Shown here: positions 47,608 through 59,279 of the stretch, piece after piece | How positions within the stretch are numbered: the first letter of the stretch is position 1 | How the letters are laid out: each line of letters starts with the position of its first letter | NCBI GenBank assembly: GCA_010645155.1 | Contig: CM021317.1 | Coordinates: 14,362,695-14,426,694, forward strand | DNA from: Tigriopus japonicus | Lineage: Eukaryota > Arthropoda > Copepoda > Harpacticoida > Harpacticidae | Direction of reading: 5' to 3' | DNA length: 64,000 nt | Translations under genes and position numbers: made by a program | The notes under the pieces: generated by a model | Told to the model about the DNA's origin: nothing | What the model saw: the letters and a program-made list of their open reading frames with translations, nothing else | Databases searched by the model: none

Positions 47608-50600
47608 TCAGAGCAACGACTCATCTTCTCGATCAATGGAGATCTTCAATTCGTTTTTGCTTTCAAACGTAGCTTTGGCCCAATTGTAGGCCTCCTCAAG
47701 TTGAGCCATATCTTTTTCATATCGAATTGAATGTCGACTGTTCTTGTAGCGTTGCTTCTTTCGAATTTCTAGGGATGACAGCCATTTCAAGTGGTTGCTA
47801 GTACCTTTTTGATTCTTCAGAGAGTTGATCATAATCCCTGTTAGGCAACCGCGAGTGTAACTGGGAAACCGGTCTTCAATCGGTTTCCAATCGATCTCGC
47901 CTAATTTTTCGACGCCCTGTTGGATGACAGCTTCCAAGATGTCTCTTTGGTTGTGAAAATGAGATTCGGCGTCAACTCCTGAGAAAAAAAAAGTCAATCA
48001 GGGTTTAATGGAAAGGGGATGTTGCTGTGAGAACAGCCAATGTCAAATATAGAGTGCTAAAATCTCCAATTTTGACTGAATGTATCCTCAGAATCTTACA
48101 AGTTTATATGGTAAAGTAAATACATTAATTTTGGAACAAGACACATTCCAAGAAACAAGAAAAACGAGCACAATATGTAGGTCATATGTCTTGTCAGGAA
48201 ATGTATGCTTCAAGCATATTTCATCCATCAACTTATGCCCAAACTTTTTGATACGGTCTTGTGGTTTTGACATAACGTTTTAATTTGTTCAATGAAGAAA
48301 GCAAAGGAGTAAAAACAAACTATTTGAGTGGAAATTTGCACTTTTACGTTTCAGTTACGAGTAAATGATAAATATTATTATTTACCCAAAGCTCAGTCTT
48401 GATTTCCACTAAAATTCCCTAACTTGGGATTTTGATAATAGATCAACTGATTTTAATAGTAGAAGTATTTAATTCTAAGTTGCCTAAGTATTAAAGTAAG
48501 TGTTCAATTTGCTGCCGATCCGTCTTTGTCCGAAGTATGTGTGAGCTAATCCCCGAACAACTTTTAAAGCAAGGTTTGATAAATTCTTAAATACTATTCC
48601 TGATCAACCCACTTAATAAGGGTTGTCCAGATCTGCCAGTTCTTAATAGTAGAAGTTATTAATTCCAAATTGCTCTGGTACTTTTGTTTGAGTTTAAAAA
48701 TCAAGAAGACAGATCCTGTCAAGGCAATCCAAATTACAAACGAAAAGATTCGGCATACACGTGTATTTTTTAGTCTTCCAAACATTGATTAATTGACAAT
48801 AAAGTAACAAATTCAACCGGTTTTCATTGAATATCAATGTTGAAAGCTGAAAAAAGGCCAAAAGCTGCTGCATGTGAAAAAATCAAAACGTTGCTAAATT
48901 GGCACAAAACAAAAAAAAAAACTTCCGAGTCCGAGCTCTAGTAATTAATTACTTTGGTGATTTTAACATGCTCCATGATTCATTTTTTTGGAATATGAAT
49001 GCTGCACGTCACTTTGGAAGAGTTAAGATTGTATGAATGTCAATTAAGCTTAGTCTTGCGAATTTAATAAGTTGGGTCTAAAAGCCTTCAAAGGTTAAAC
49101 TAGGTTGTCTCTGAAAGGAATCATGGAACCTTTGATTTTTGACAAAGTTAGTAAAAATATAGTACGTGTTCAATTTGTTGCCGATCCGTCTTTGTCCGGA
49201 ATAAGTGTGAGCTAATTCCCGAACAACTTTTAAAGCAATGTTTGATAATTTTTTAAATACTATTCCTGATCAACCCACTTTATAAGGGTTGTCCAGATCT
49301 GCCAAAAGGAACTCGTTGGTAGATCAAATTTAGGATAAATGTAAATTGTATACATTATATTAATGATTTATTTGTTTGCAGGGAATCGAATTTCATGCAG
49401 TATCGTTAGTGATTAACTTCTTTTAATAAAATCTCCTACGTACCGTTTTGTAGGCGCCTGAGTCGTCCAACCAGCCTGGAGAAGGATTTCTCCTTAAAAT
49501 TGCTCCGATTGGTGACTTCGGCCAAAATGGACAAAGGCACACTCTTGGGATCGATGTTGGCCAGATCGGTGGAGTTCATGTGACGCATGGCAGTCAGCAA
49601 CACGATCTTGATTTCCTCATGCAACAAGTCATGCGAATTGGCCGCCACGAGTTTTTGATCCTTGACCAGTTTGACCACGTTGAAGTGCTTCCGAAGGACA
49701 CTCCAGCCTTTCCTTTTGTTGGCCGTGATCGAGCTTTGAATGGCCACGAGGTCTTTATGACGGATCTCCGAGATATTCGTCGTGTACGTGAGGATCAAAA
49801 TGGCTCGCACGATTTGAGAAAGACATCGGTAATGAAGTAAAGGCCGCCCCACGAAGGCCGCCAAAACATAACGGCCAAGGATACGGCGTTCTACAAGGGA
49901 GCATTCTTGGTCAGGAAAAGTTTTCATTTCACATGTCAACATGTTGGTTGCAGCTCAATTGTAATAATGACTTTATTAACTGTTTTGATTAATGTACTCG
50001 TCCAACGATAACAAAAAAATCTATAAAAGTTCTAAACAGCTGAAAAGTTGTTGAAAATCCCAAGAAGTCCTGGTAATGTTCTTTACGATAACGAGAGTTA
50101 TTTCTACACGTAATATCATGAGACGTTATGTACGTACTGAATTGTAACTATGGTCAGCTCAAAGATGTTTTGTTTCAAGAGTCATTCCAATATCGAATGC
50201 TTTTATATGAAACTTTGACTGCATTTCATTTCCTTTTCTTAAGTTCAAAGTGCGTTTAGACCTTATTTGAAAAAATAACTTTTTATGAAAAAAACCTTAT
50301 TAACGCAGATAAGAAAAAACCATGATGTACCAGAGGTTAAGGTTGCTTTGGTTGGATGGGTGAATTCGGAAGTTGGTTACTTACCTCGCTTGGTGGCCAT
50401 GGCCAATTCTGTGAGATTCCGCATGACCTCTCGACTCGACCAACCCAAACATTTGAAGACAAACTTCAAACGGGTCAACAGGACCCGGTTTTCTTGGGCT
50501 GAAAATGGGTCCATTGTGAATTCGGGGAAATTCTCCGACAAAAACCGGACCTCTTCTTCCGTGGGATCCAAAAGAAATGTGTTACTTCGAAAGAAATGGA

Positions 50601-53024
50601 ATTTGGGCAATGGGAAGTCGTGATCCACCAAGATCCACTTCATCAGACCGCCACATTTACTCTTGTGTGGGAATTCAATGAGCGGAAAATGATAGGAAAG
50701 TCTTTGGAATTGGATCACATCGTCGGGTTGAGCCTCTTGAAGTTCTTGGTCCTCAAGCTCCATGATTTTGTCCATCAAAATGGGCCTAATCGTGCGTTGT
50801 TGACTCGAGATATTCGGCTCTAACACATTAAACAAATCATTACTAGAGGAAAAATTAAGTTTAACTAAAATTTTAAATTCCTAACTACTTGCCCAGTTAT
50901 ATTTCTTGTAGATATTTCGCTCTTTTTCAACTTTTTCTGATTTTTTTCAACCTCTTTCGAATTTTTACATGGATTTTAGGAAAATATCTAAAAAAATCTT
51001 TTCTTTTTACAAATTTGAGTTTTTCCAAACTTTCAATTGAATCTTTGTTTTGTATACATTTTGTTGATATACAATTGTCTGTGGGCAGAGATTCCAAGAA
51101 AACTTTACAGTTCCTCAAAACTCCATCTCCTTAAATGCTAAAAACGCCTTACCTGCGGGTATTTCAGGTGGGTGGGGCTCGGACTCAATTGTAGGCGGGT
51201 CTTTTGACTCGGCTCGAGGGTGCTTTTGTCGAACTTTGGCGACAAACGTCCGCACTTCTTCTTGGATTTGTGGCCAAATCAAGGAGTCAGCCAGATCGGT
51301 TCGGCTCAAATACAATTCGGGTTCCATTTCTGAATCCGTTGTCACTTTTCGCTTGTTTCTCCGAGGTGGGCGTGACGAAAAATGGGCGGGTCGAGAAGAG
51401 CGTCGGGGAGAAGGACAAGAGGAAGAAGAGGAAGGACATGGTGACAATTGGGGAAGCCATTCGGCCGTGTCGTCGTGACTCCAATGAAGCGATTCCGTGT
51501 CCGAATTATCGGTGGGGAACACGTAAGGGGACGTGGAACCCGATCTGAAAGAAAGAGGATTCGTTTTTGGTCACCACATTGATTCATTTGAGCTTTCAAA
51601 AAGGTATTAAGATGACAGAAAAATGTTTAAGGTCAGTAAGGTGAGGTACTAAATTATTTTAATCAGCTGAAAATGTCAAAAAAGGAAGCAAGAATGAATA
51701 CTTTTTAGGTTTGTTTGATTCCAAAATGATTGAACTTCAACACGCCAAGATGTTTTACTAATGTCCCGCAATGACGAGTTTTAGGACGAAAATTTTTAGG
51801 TATTAGGTATGAGCATATCGAATATATGAACATATATTGATATTTTTTTTTTCAACAGTTGGTGTTTTACCGTAATTGAGTGCAAAATAATATGTTTTTT
51901 TTTTTTTTAATTTTAAGTTATTGCTTTGGCAAGGCTTTGAAAAACGCCCTCTTTTCAAATGATCTATCAATTCATTTTGAGGGTAGTTAGTCATTATTAG
52001 GGCCCGATAAAATGTCTGATAATTTTAATGTAATGGGTCGTTTTTGGAGGCACACTTGACACCTAACTGATAAAGTAAAAGAATTTTCGATTTGTCTTAA
52101 TAAAATGGCGCAGTTCTTTGCGTATATGACCATAATTATGGTTTTAAATGCTTAACTTCAATACAAATGCCCTTTTGTAGCCATTTCGATGTATTTGGTT
52201 CGTTTTGGTTAATTTCTGTTGTGCATCACAATTCATTAATTTTGCTCAAATTTTCCTAAAAAAAATTCTGCCCAAAAAAACTAAGAAAAAAATGGATTTT
52301 TCATCAAAACCGCCAAAATATTTTAAAATATCGAAGAAAATCGAGAAATATTTCATATCTGAAAAAATATACCTCCTGCCTTCTGGTTCAAAATATGAAA
52401 CCCAAAACGGGTCCATTATGGTATGGTCTTCTTTCTTGTCCATAGGATGAAGAACTGATCCTCGATTCAACCTCATTGTAATAGCATTTTCCAAACACAC
52501 ACACAACACCTTCTTGATTTTTTATCAAGTCAATCTAAATATCAAATATATATCTAACTTTTCACATAAATTATGAATCTGCTCCTGGTTTGTAGCTTCA
52601 ACTTATTCAACAATGAAAAAGCAATAATCCAGAGGCTGAAAAACGGACAGTTCAGCCCTGACATGAATCAATCTCTTCAGGATAAAGATGTATGAATGTT
52701 AATAAAATCCTAAAAATGCAAAATATAAGGCCGCACTCCATGACACATAGCTCAAGTCACTTGTTTAGTGCCTAACTGACCAACCGACCTTATGGATCCC
52801 GAGGCACTGGAGCGACTGGACCGTCTCAAAGGTAAAGAGCCAGCCTCATACTCCGGGTTGGGTGGTTCCTCGTGTTCCACATCCTTGGGGATCAAATCGT
52901 AAAAGAATTGGCTGTTGGAAGAGTTGGCCGTGGGTGAAGCCAAAGATGAGCCGCTGAACGAGATGGGATCTCCATCCTCGGGCGATGCTTCCATCATGAT
53001 GACCTTGACGGTCTTCGATATCAT
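47608..53024 (-). CDS. putative Myb-repeat nuclear protein, TTF1-like
   Basis: Exons: 53024-52789, 51544-51153, 50819-50385, 49905-49444, 47978-47608; 631 residues, all junctions in phase. The first donor is the weaker AG/GTCGGT. Residues 1 to about 200 are low-complexity: Ser-rich (CPSSSSSCPS), Pro/Arg-rich (SSRPPRRNKRK, a likely nuclear signal) and acidic. The remainder is ordered and mixed helical. Three stretches have the spacing of Myb/SANT helices: KGWSVLRKHFNVVKLVKDQK, then the block around VTNRSNFKEKSFSRLVGRLR, and LGEIDWKPIEDRFPSYTRGC. A row of weak Myb repeats near the C-terminus is typical of TTF1/REB1 rDNA-termination factors, so a role in DNA binding is inferred. The resemblance is weak and the family assignment is tentative; the exon structure is better supported than the function. 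Confidence 0.75.
48501..48638 (+). mobile_element. LINE 3' tail, copy 1
   Basis: Begins TGTTCAATTTGCTGCCGATC and ends GTTGTCCAGATCTGCCAG. It encodes TFKARFDKFLNTIPDQPT then stop, the standard C-terminus of LINE ORF2. 5'-truncated. Near-duplicate at 49167. Confidence 0.75.
49167..49303 (+). mobile_element. LINE 3' tail, copy 2
   Basis: About 92-95% similar by eye to the copy 670 bp upstream; encodes TFKAMFDNFLNTIPDQPT. Same orientation and same truncation zone, so either two independent insertions or a local duplication. Confidence 0.75.
51545..52788 (-). other. first intron of the TTF1-like gene
   Basis: A 1.2-kb AT-rich intron. Short open frames at 52205-52509 are Lys/Ile/Phe-rich background. 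Nothing else recognised. Confidence 0.55.
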
Positions 53025-53419
53025 GAACCTAGCTTGCGTGGGTTGTTTGTTTTGTTCTCATTGGGTTGTTTGTTTGTGATGATAGTCGAGGTTGCGAGAT
53101 CGTCCAGAACGCAAGTTGTCGGTCAAAACCGAGCAACCTAGCTTTGGATGAGTGAATTCGAGAACTTACTGGCCACCTACAGTTCTATATAGACGGAAAT
53201 GTCACTCCAGTGAGGTCAGTGGAGATTTGTTTTGAGCTCATTTCAGCAGTCCAGCGGCAAGGGTGCTACTTAACATGATTCTTTACGCATTGCTCTTGTT
53301 CCAGCATAGCGGTTGAGAGAGCCATTCCGCCACTGACTCCCTGAAATTGCAAATTCCGGTTTTGATTCACGTAACTAGTTGTGTTTTATGTCCAATCCCA
53401 TCGCACACACAGTGAAAGC
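53025..53419. promoter_or_regulatory. 5' flank of the TTF1-like gene
   Basis: Upstream of the ATG at 53024 on the minus strand. GC content is slightly higher than the surroundings. No core promoter motif can be assigned with confidence. Confidence 0.3.
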
Positions 53420-54137
53420 TAGTGATGTGACTTGGGCAAGTAATGAGTCATCATAGACACCCCAAGCACAAGTTGTTGACAAGCATTACTTGGGCAATAC
53501 ACCAATACACTTGGCAAGCTCAAGGAACATTGGAAGATGCAGTTGCCGGCAGTTGCTCTTAGAAGATTTCAGATGCTTGCAGTGTGACTTAGAAGAAAAT
53601 AATGTCAAGTTGCATTTTCGATGATCTTTTGACCTTAATAATTTAGCAATAAACAGTGGAAGTGAAAAAAAAAATATTTTGATTTGGATAGCATTTGCAA
53701 AACCATGTTTTTTCTTTAGTTTCCGTTCTAAGCCACACATGAATACACTTTTCGGGCCAATCAAGAATGAGATTTAACAGTCACACTTGGGAACAAGCTC
53801 GGTCACTCAGAGTTGCTAGAAAAAAATATAAGATGCCAACTCTTTTTTTTTTTTGAAATATTCTCAAAAGCTTTTGCATTTCTCGCTACAAAAGCTTTGA
53901 ATTGTGTATTTTCATCTAAAAATCCATCCTAACAAGGGCATGGGCCCTATTTCGCTGAAACTTTCTGGTTAATTGAAATTCTGATGCCGAAGGTTTAGTC
54001 TTCATTCCTAGCAAATTTGGCAAACCTGTAAGGTGGGAAAAATACTTGTACAGGCACCCAAGTAGACCCAAGTTTCGGCAAGTCCAAGGTACTGTACCGG
54101 ACCGCTTGCCCAAGCTCTTGTTTGCCTCCCATCACTA
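53420..54137 (+). mobile_element. hAT-E non-autonomous element
   Basis: A 718-bp element starting TAGTGATGTGACTTGGGC and ending TTTGCCTCCCATCACTA. It has a perfect 8-bp duplication, gtgaaagc, at 53412-53419 and 54138-54145. Motifs CTTGGGCAAG and CTTGCCCAAG recur near both ends. Interior frames lack a transposase or BED/hAT dimerisation motif. The end TAGTGATG is shared with hAT-B and, nearly, hAT-F. Confidence 0.9.
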
Positions 54138-54145
54138 GTGAAAGC

Positions 54146-55484
54146 TTGTTGAAACACCAACAATTGGGGAGTGACATTTTTGCGTATATAGAACTGAAGG
54201 CCGACCATGGTCGAGTCGATTCTGTACATTGTACAGGTCCTCACCACAGTCCTCACAATCCGAATCCGACAACATCCAATCAATCGAAACGTATCCGAAA
54301 ATTTACCTTTCATTCCTATGTTAATTCAAAAACTTTCACTCAATCTGATTAATTTTCGGTTGACCTAATTTGGAGAAACCATCACTAATTCTCAGTAACT
54401 GCCTAAGTAGAAAGGAGAGGAAAATATGCGTTTCTTGGAGGTTTAAAATTAATTTTGCATACGGTCAAAATGGCGTATTATGTGATAAACAAGTGGGAAA
54501 TATTTTTTTAGAGTATTGAACATTTATTCTCTAAACACAATGATGGTGTATGGAGAGACGTTAACAAAATAAGCGCATTATTGGCATTTTCTCCTTAAAC
54601 AGTTTATTTCACAAAAATAAATCTTTAAAAGTCAAAGATAACAAAAAATGTATACATTTTGTCGCAACCCTGCTCCCGGATACAGACGAGGGAACAACAA
54701 CGAGCAAACAAAAAATCCTGTCCTCCTCACCAAGGTAACAAGTTTAAACTGACGATTTGAAATATATTTCCTTCTCTGGTTGGCATTAGATCGTGTGAAG
54801 AAGTCACCTCAACCACATGGTTCCTGTGTGAGTTATTTATCTTAGAGATTTTGAACTCTGGTATAATGGGTATAATATTGTTTTCTTAGCTAAACTCAGA
54901 CACCTTTTGCAAACTCAAACAAAGATTTCAAATTTCATCCCTTTAAAAAACTGCAGAAATAATGCAAATTTCAAAAACAATTTGCATTTGAATCTCAAAT
55001 TGGGATTTGGGATTTAAAATCTTTGGTGATGGCTTGATAGGTAAACTGAAACGAAAATTTCACACAATATTTTGTAGAATTAAGTCATTAAGTCAAGCAA
55101 TCCATTGGAAACAATCCTCTTCTTGCTGCGCAGTTGCTTTTGGGATGAATGATGTGATATTTTATCTAAAAATATATATTCAATGTGGTTGCTATTTGTT
55201 TGGGGATCTGAATTTGATTTATTGTTTATTGCGTTGACAACTCAAGCACTCCCTGGGATGCATAATGAGTGTGGTCATAAGATTAATTAAGAAAATATAA
55301 AATAAAAATAAAAACAAAAAAACAAAAAAAAGAAACAGAGGTAAGTAATTAGAACTAAAAAATAATAATAATAACAACAATAACCGAGGGCGGGGAAAGA
55401 TAGGCACCACGGAAAACATACTTAGGGATACTCTGAAAATTTAAGTCTTAGTGATTATTGTGTAGGAATAGTATATGGAGTCAG
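54146..55484. other. no gene recognised
   Basis: AT-rich intergenic sequence. At 55280-55390 is a low-complexity A/T/AAT-rich tract (aaaaataataataataacaac); the hydrophobic minus-strand frame over it is an artefact. Confidence 0.45.
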
Positions 55485-55672
55485 GTCAACGGATTTAAGC
55501 TCTTGAATGAAGTCTCTGACGGAAGAAATTTACCGAATATTCTGTTGCAAATTAGTCCAAGGTATTATGACTCTAAAAGCAAAACACCATCCTCTTATTG
55601 TTGTGCGAACCAAAGGTAATCTTTTCTTGAGATCGGCTCTGAGCCTGTATACGTTAGGTTCAGGATCCAGCT
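55485..55672 (-). mobile_element. LINE fragment (C-terminal ORF2)
   Basis: The minus strand encodes LRADLKKRLPLVRTTIRGWC followed by FAFRVIIPWTNLQQNIR, a stop, then ISSVRDFIQELKS. This matches the conserved R..F..R....W..LP..I......F...L pattern at the end of LINE ORF2 proteins. Dead copy, and a different family from the tails at 48501. Confidence 0.6.
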
Positions 55673-56414
55673 AGATACACTAAGATAGATATTGGCATTC
55701 GTAGGCTAACACATGGTGCCGATGATTCCCGCTGGTGATTGGTCAAGAGCATTCAGTTGAACATTCAGCTAATTCTAACGAAGTTCAACAACAAACCAGA
55801 GTACTTCTTCTTTGTTGATTTTGTAGTGATCTGACCTGGTGCTGGGGTTGCCAATTTTCTTAAGTGAAATCATATTCCTCACTGTCTACCAGCCTTCATA
55901 AACAGGTTTTTTTTCTTTAAGAAGCGACAAAAGGCAAGGCATCCCTGACTTTTGTGACTTCTGAGCAGGGTTGCAAATCAACCTCAAATTCGTGTTTGCT
56001 CATATACCAGAGCAAAGCACCCATTCTCTAAGAGGTAACCCAACCCTGCCACCTCCCGAGAAAAAACTTGCGCAAGCCGAGATTTCAAATCACTGAGATT
56101 TTGTTGTCAATCACCCAATCATGTGAATTAATCGGCCCCTGTTTAAACTCCACACTAGTTGAAATTCACTTTTTGCATATCGGGTTAATACCTTAGACAC
56201 ATTTCCAGCAGACTTGAGGATTTTCAATAACCAAACTGCCCTATCAGATGAGCGAAATAGTTTAGATGTGTTTCTTAGAAGAAAAGGTTCCTTTAATCAT
56301 GAACTTCGGCTTCCCGCATGATGAATGACGTCACAGACAGTCCGTGCCGGGTCGGGCAATCATAGATTTGAATGCCAATCTCTGCCTTCTAGTATTTCTA
56401 GGAGGTATTAGTGC
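55673..56414. other. no gene recognised
   Basis: Sequence between a LINE fragment and a long-inverted-repeat element. No supportable coding region or repeat end. Confidence 0.4.
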
Positions 56415-57060
56415 TCTAGGAGTCTAGCTTAGAAAACCACCCCGCAATGCTAAGTGCAACCTTGCGTGATTGAGGTTGCGTGGTAAAAACAAATGTACCG
56501 TGTATTTACTCGTGAGGCGGTTTTTCATCTTGCCTTTCCAGTGATGGAACCTCAGCCAAGTAACTTATTTCAGTAGTCTTGCAAAATCGTTTCGACAGTT
56601 CTTGCGTACTGTGACGGTACGGACTGCAATTGTCAGTGTCTCTAAAGAAAAGAATAGGCTTCAGCGCTCTTAAGAAGCAAGTAGAAGTATTTAATCACCT
56701 TTTCCTAACCTCTACTAACCTAACAACCTAAGCTAACGGTCACAACATATGATCCCAAAGCCTAACCCTGCAGGGCCTTAAGCCTAATCCTAAAACTGTG
56801 TTGCAACATACACTTTGCATATTTATCTATGCCGAGACATTGAGAATCCGTGCCCAAACTTGTACTTCTAGGTCCAAGAGCGTAGTGGCCTGTCCTTAAG
56901 ACTGCCTGGAGTATGGTGATTCCCATTTAGAGAACACTCAAGAAGTAGCAACCACTTGCGAACACAAATCATTGGCTACGTTTGTTTTTACCACGCAACC
57001 TCGCTCACGTGAGGTTGCACTTAGCATTGCGGGGTGGTTTTCCAAGCTAGACTCTAGGAG
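56415..57060. mobile_element. element with ~80-bp inverted ends
   Basis: Arms 56415-56497 and 56979-57060 are inverse copies at roughly 85-90% identity by eye, sharing AAAACCACCCCGCAATGCTA, AGTGCAACCT and GAGGTTGCGTGGTAAAAACA. Total about 646 bp. Flanks contain ctaggaggta on both sides, which could be a 9-10 bp target duplication of the Mutator kind, but ctagg directly at the arms is an alternative reading. Non-coding. Confidence 0.7.
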
Positions 57061-57602
57061 GTACAAAACGAGAGCAGAGACAAACGATATTCAAATTCAT
57101 CACATATGCCAGGTTATTAAAAACTCATACCAAATAGGTCTCAAATGTGCCAAATTTTAAGTTTCTGGCATGCCAATATGCCAGTTGGTAGCACTGGTCT
57201 GAACAAAAGAACACCAAAGCAACGTTGGTTCAAATTATTTTCAAATCAATAGTTTCAAATTAAATAATGGCAAATATCAAGTTGCAGAAAACCCTTACCT
57301 CTGATTTCAAATATGTCCTACTCTCAAAAAAGAAAAAAAAGCATCTTTTGAGATTATCCAAAAATTTTTAGCTGAAATCACAAAGCCTGTCAGTACAACA
57401 GTTTGTTTCCATCTGGCCCTTTTTTTATTTTTTTCGCATGGTTGGTTTAAAAAGTTTGGGGTAACACTGGTTTCCTCTTTCGTCCAGACCTCACATTGTC
57501 ACTATTCCCATTAAATCTCATAAAATCACCAAAAACAATAAAAAAAAATGTCGTTATTTCAGCAAGTTTAAAATGTCCACAATAAAAAAATATCTTCATT
57601 AT
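57061..57602. other. no gene recognised
   Basis: AT-rich DNA with no recognisable feature. Confidence 0.4.
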
Positions 57603-57772
57603 GGTTCCAGGATAACTCCGTACATGGGGTAACTCAACACCAGATAAATGGGGACATCGGAAAACTTGGTACACCGGATAACTGGGTACAGCAGAAAACT
57701 CGGTACAGGAAGATTCAGTACAAAATAAGTGGGTACACTGGATAACTGGGTGCATTGGATGACTGCATAAAC
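57603..57772 (+). repeat. degenerate minisatellite
   Basis: About nine imperfect units of roughly 18-20 bp on the theme GGATAACTGGGTACA (for example CCGGATAACTGGGTACAGCA). Read on the minus strand it gives repeated YPVIQCT/YPVIRCT peptides, which is a by-product. No gene. Confidence 0.75.
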
Positions 57773-57924
57773 AGAATAATTGAGTAAAATGGGAAAACTG
57801 GTATAAATGGAAAAGTGAGTGTCAGAATGATGGGTGTTAGAAAAAGAATGTTTGAAATAGACTGAAGGAAACTGAGTTAAATTGCTTTCAAATGCTGCAA
57901 AAAGGGCGAAAGAGACGGAAGAAT

Positions 57925-58059
57925 TGTAATTATCATGTATTGTCATGTAATTGTAATTGAAGCCAATTACATTTTCGTATAATGTAATTGTAATTAATTA
58001 CATCTTTTGGTGAAGAAAATGTTATTAATTACATTTTTCAAGTAATTGACCCAACTCTG
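57925..58059 (-). repeat. TAATTAC-type dispersed element fragment
   Basis: A string of GTAATTGTAATT/AATTACA motifs ending AAGTAATTGACCCAACTCTG, the inverse of the end at 9081. Left boundary unclear. Confidence 0.5.
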
Positions 58060-58264
58060 CTCTACAGAACCTCTTGCAAAAGAAGAGAAGCCTCGTTTCG
58101 TGTTTTCGTGTCTGATTGGTCGAGAGACGAGGAGGAAAAAGAAGGAAGGGAAAAATCCATACAAACCAGTCGCAAGGGCAAAAAATCGCTCCCCTCTGAA
58201 GTTATTCTCATTTTCTGTGAATCAAGGTGCTGCTGTGTGGTCAAAGGTCCTGGAGAGCCGTGAG

Positions 58265-58541
58265 TACTGATGGAAAAATCCAATCTTTCAATCTTTCTAA
58301 CGTGAGGTTGCTAGGTGCATTATCTTGTAAAATAAAAAAGCAAGTTCGCTTTGCATAACGCCCCTGATCCAAAGATAAATAAAGCAAGGGGTGCCATTTG
58401 CGTTCGCCGTCAAAAGAAAGCTTTGTTCCTCATTGCGTTCAACTGAAAAATGCTAGACCCTGAAGGCTTATTCGCAAACCTAGTTTGGCAAACTAACGTG
58501 AATATGGTTGCATATTGGAGATTGGATTGTTTCCATCACTA
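58265..58541 (+). mobile_element. hAT-F non-autonomous element, copy 1
   Basis: A 277-bp element starting TACTGATGGAAAAATCCAAT and ending GGATTGTTTCCATCACTA. It has a perfect 8-bp duplication, gccgtgag, at 58257-58264 and 58542-58549. Both halves contain AAGCAAGTTCGCTTTGC-like motifs shared with copy 2. It interrupts the THAP transposase pseudogene. Confidence 0.93.
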
Positions 58542-59181
58542 GCCGTGAGTTTACTCAACATAGGGGGGATGCTCAAATAGAGGAGAACATGGTTGTAAAA
58601 TGCACCCTTTTCCAAAGGATCAAGGACGACGGAAGTCTTTGGGTTCTTAAGATTAAGAGAGCGAAATGGAGCCCGTCAGCAGGCTCGGTTCTTTGTGGCC
58701 AACATTTTGCGAAGGATCAAGTAAGCTTGTTATTGAAACATCAAAAACAAAGTTTTTTGCTCATTCGCCATAAGTTCAAGTCAAAAGGAAAGCGCCAACT
58801 AATCGAAACGCCAATTTTGAGTATCAGGCCAAACTGCGAGAAACTCTCCTCCATGACCACAAAGACAATAAAACGAGTGAAGTGATACAAGTTTCACCTT
58901 GTGAAAGCAATTTGAGTGTGTCAGACATCAATCCACCTGGTCCATGCCATCCATCCTTGTCAATTTTAACTAACTTGACCAATGAAGAGGCCGATGATGT
59001 CAATATGGAAGATTCTGATGAGATTGCTTCCATACCTCACGATTCACATCTACAACTACCAAAAATTCGACAACTAACATGTCAAATCAAAGAAAATCAG
59101 ACCAAGATGAATGAGTTGCAACGTGAATTACAACTTGCCTCAAATTAAAGCTGCTCTCATAGATTTCTGAATGAAGATCAG

Positions 59182-59279
59182 AGGCTAGTTTTTTAAGCGC
59201 AAAGATCGATCTCAAGATCGAACTTACAGTACTAAAGTACGATCTTAAGATCGATCTTTGCGTCTTAAGAAACTAGCCT
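59182..59279. mobile_element. palindromic MITE, copy 2
   Basis: A 98-bp hairpin: AGGCTAGTTTTTTAAGCGC at the left and the inverse AAACTAGCCT at the right, with internal AAGATCGATCTCAAGATCG and its complement. The 3-bp duplication is cag (59179-59181 and 59280-59282). Same family as 37345-37450. It splits the coding sequence of the THAP pseudogene between NEDQ and the GRNGYTWSNE block. Confidence 0.9.

Larger units (their letters stand above)
47979..49443 (-). other. last intron of the TTF1-like gene
   Basis: A 1.5-kb AT-rich intron containing two LINE tails (48501-48638 and 49167-49303). Confidence 0.6.

Noticed and set aside
55219..55419. Hydrophobic minus-strand frame resembling a membrane protein
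   Set aside because: It is produced by an A-rich low-complexity tract read in reverse.
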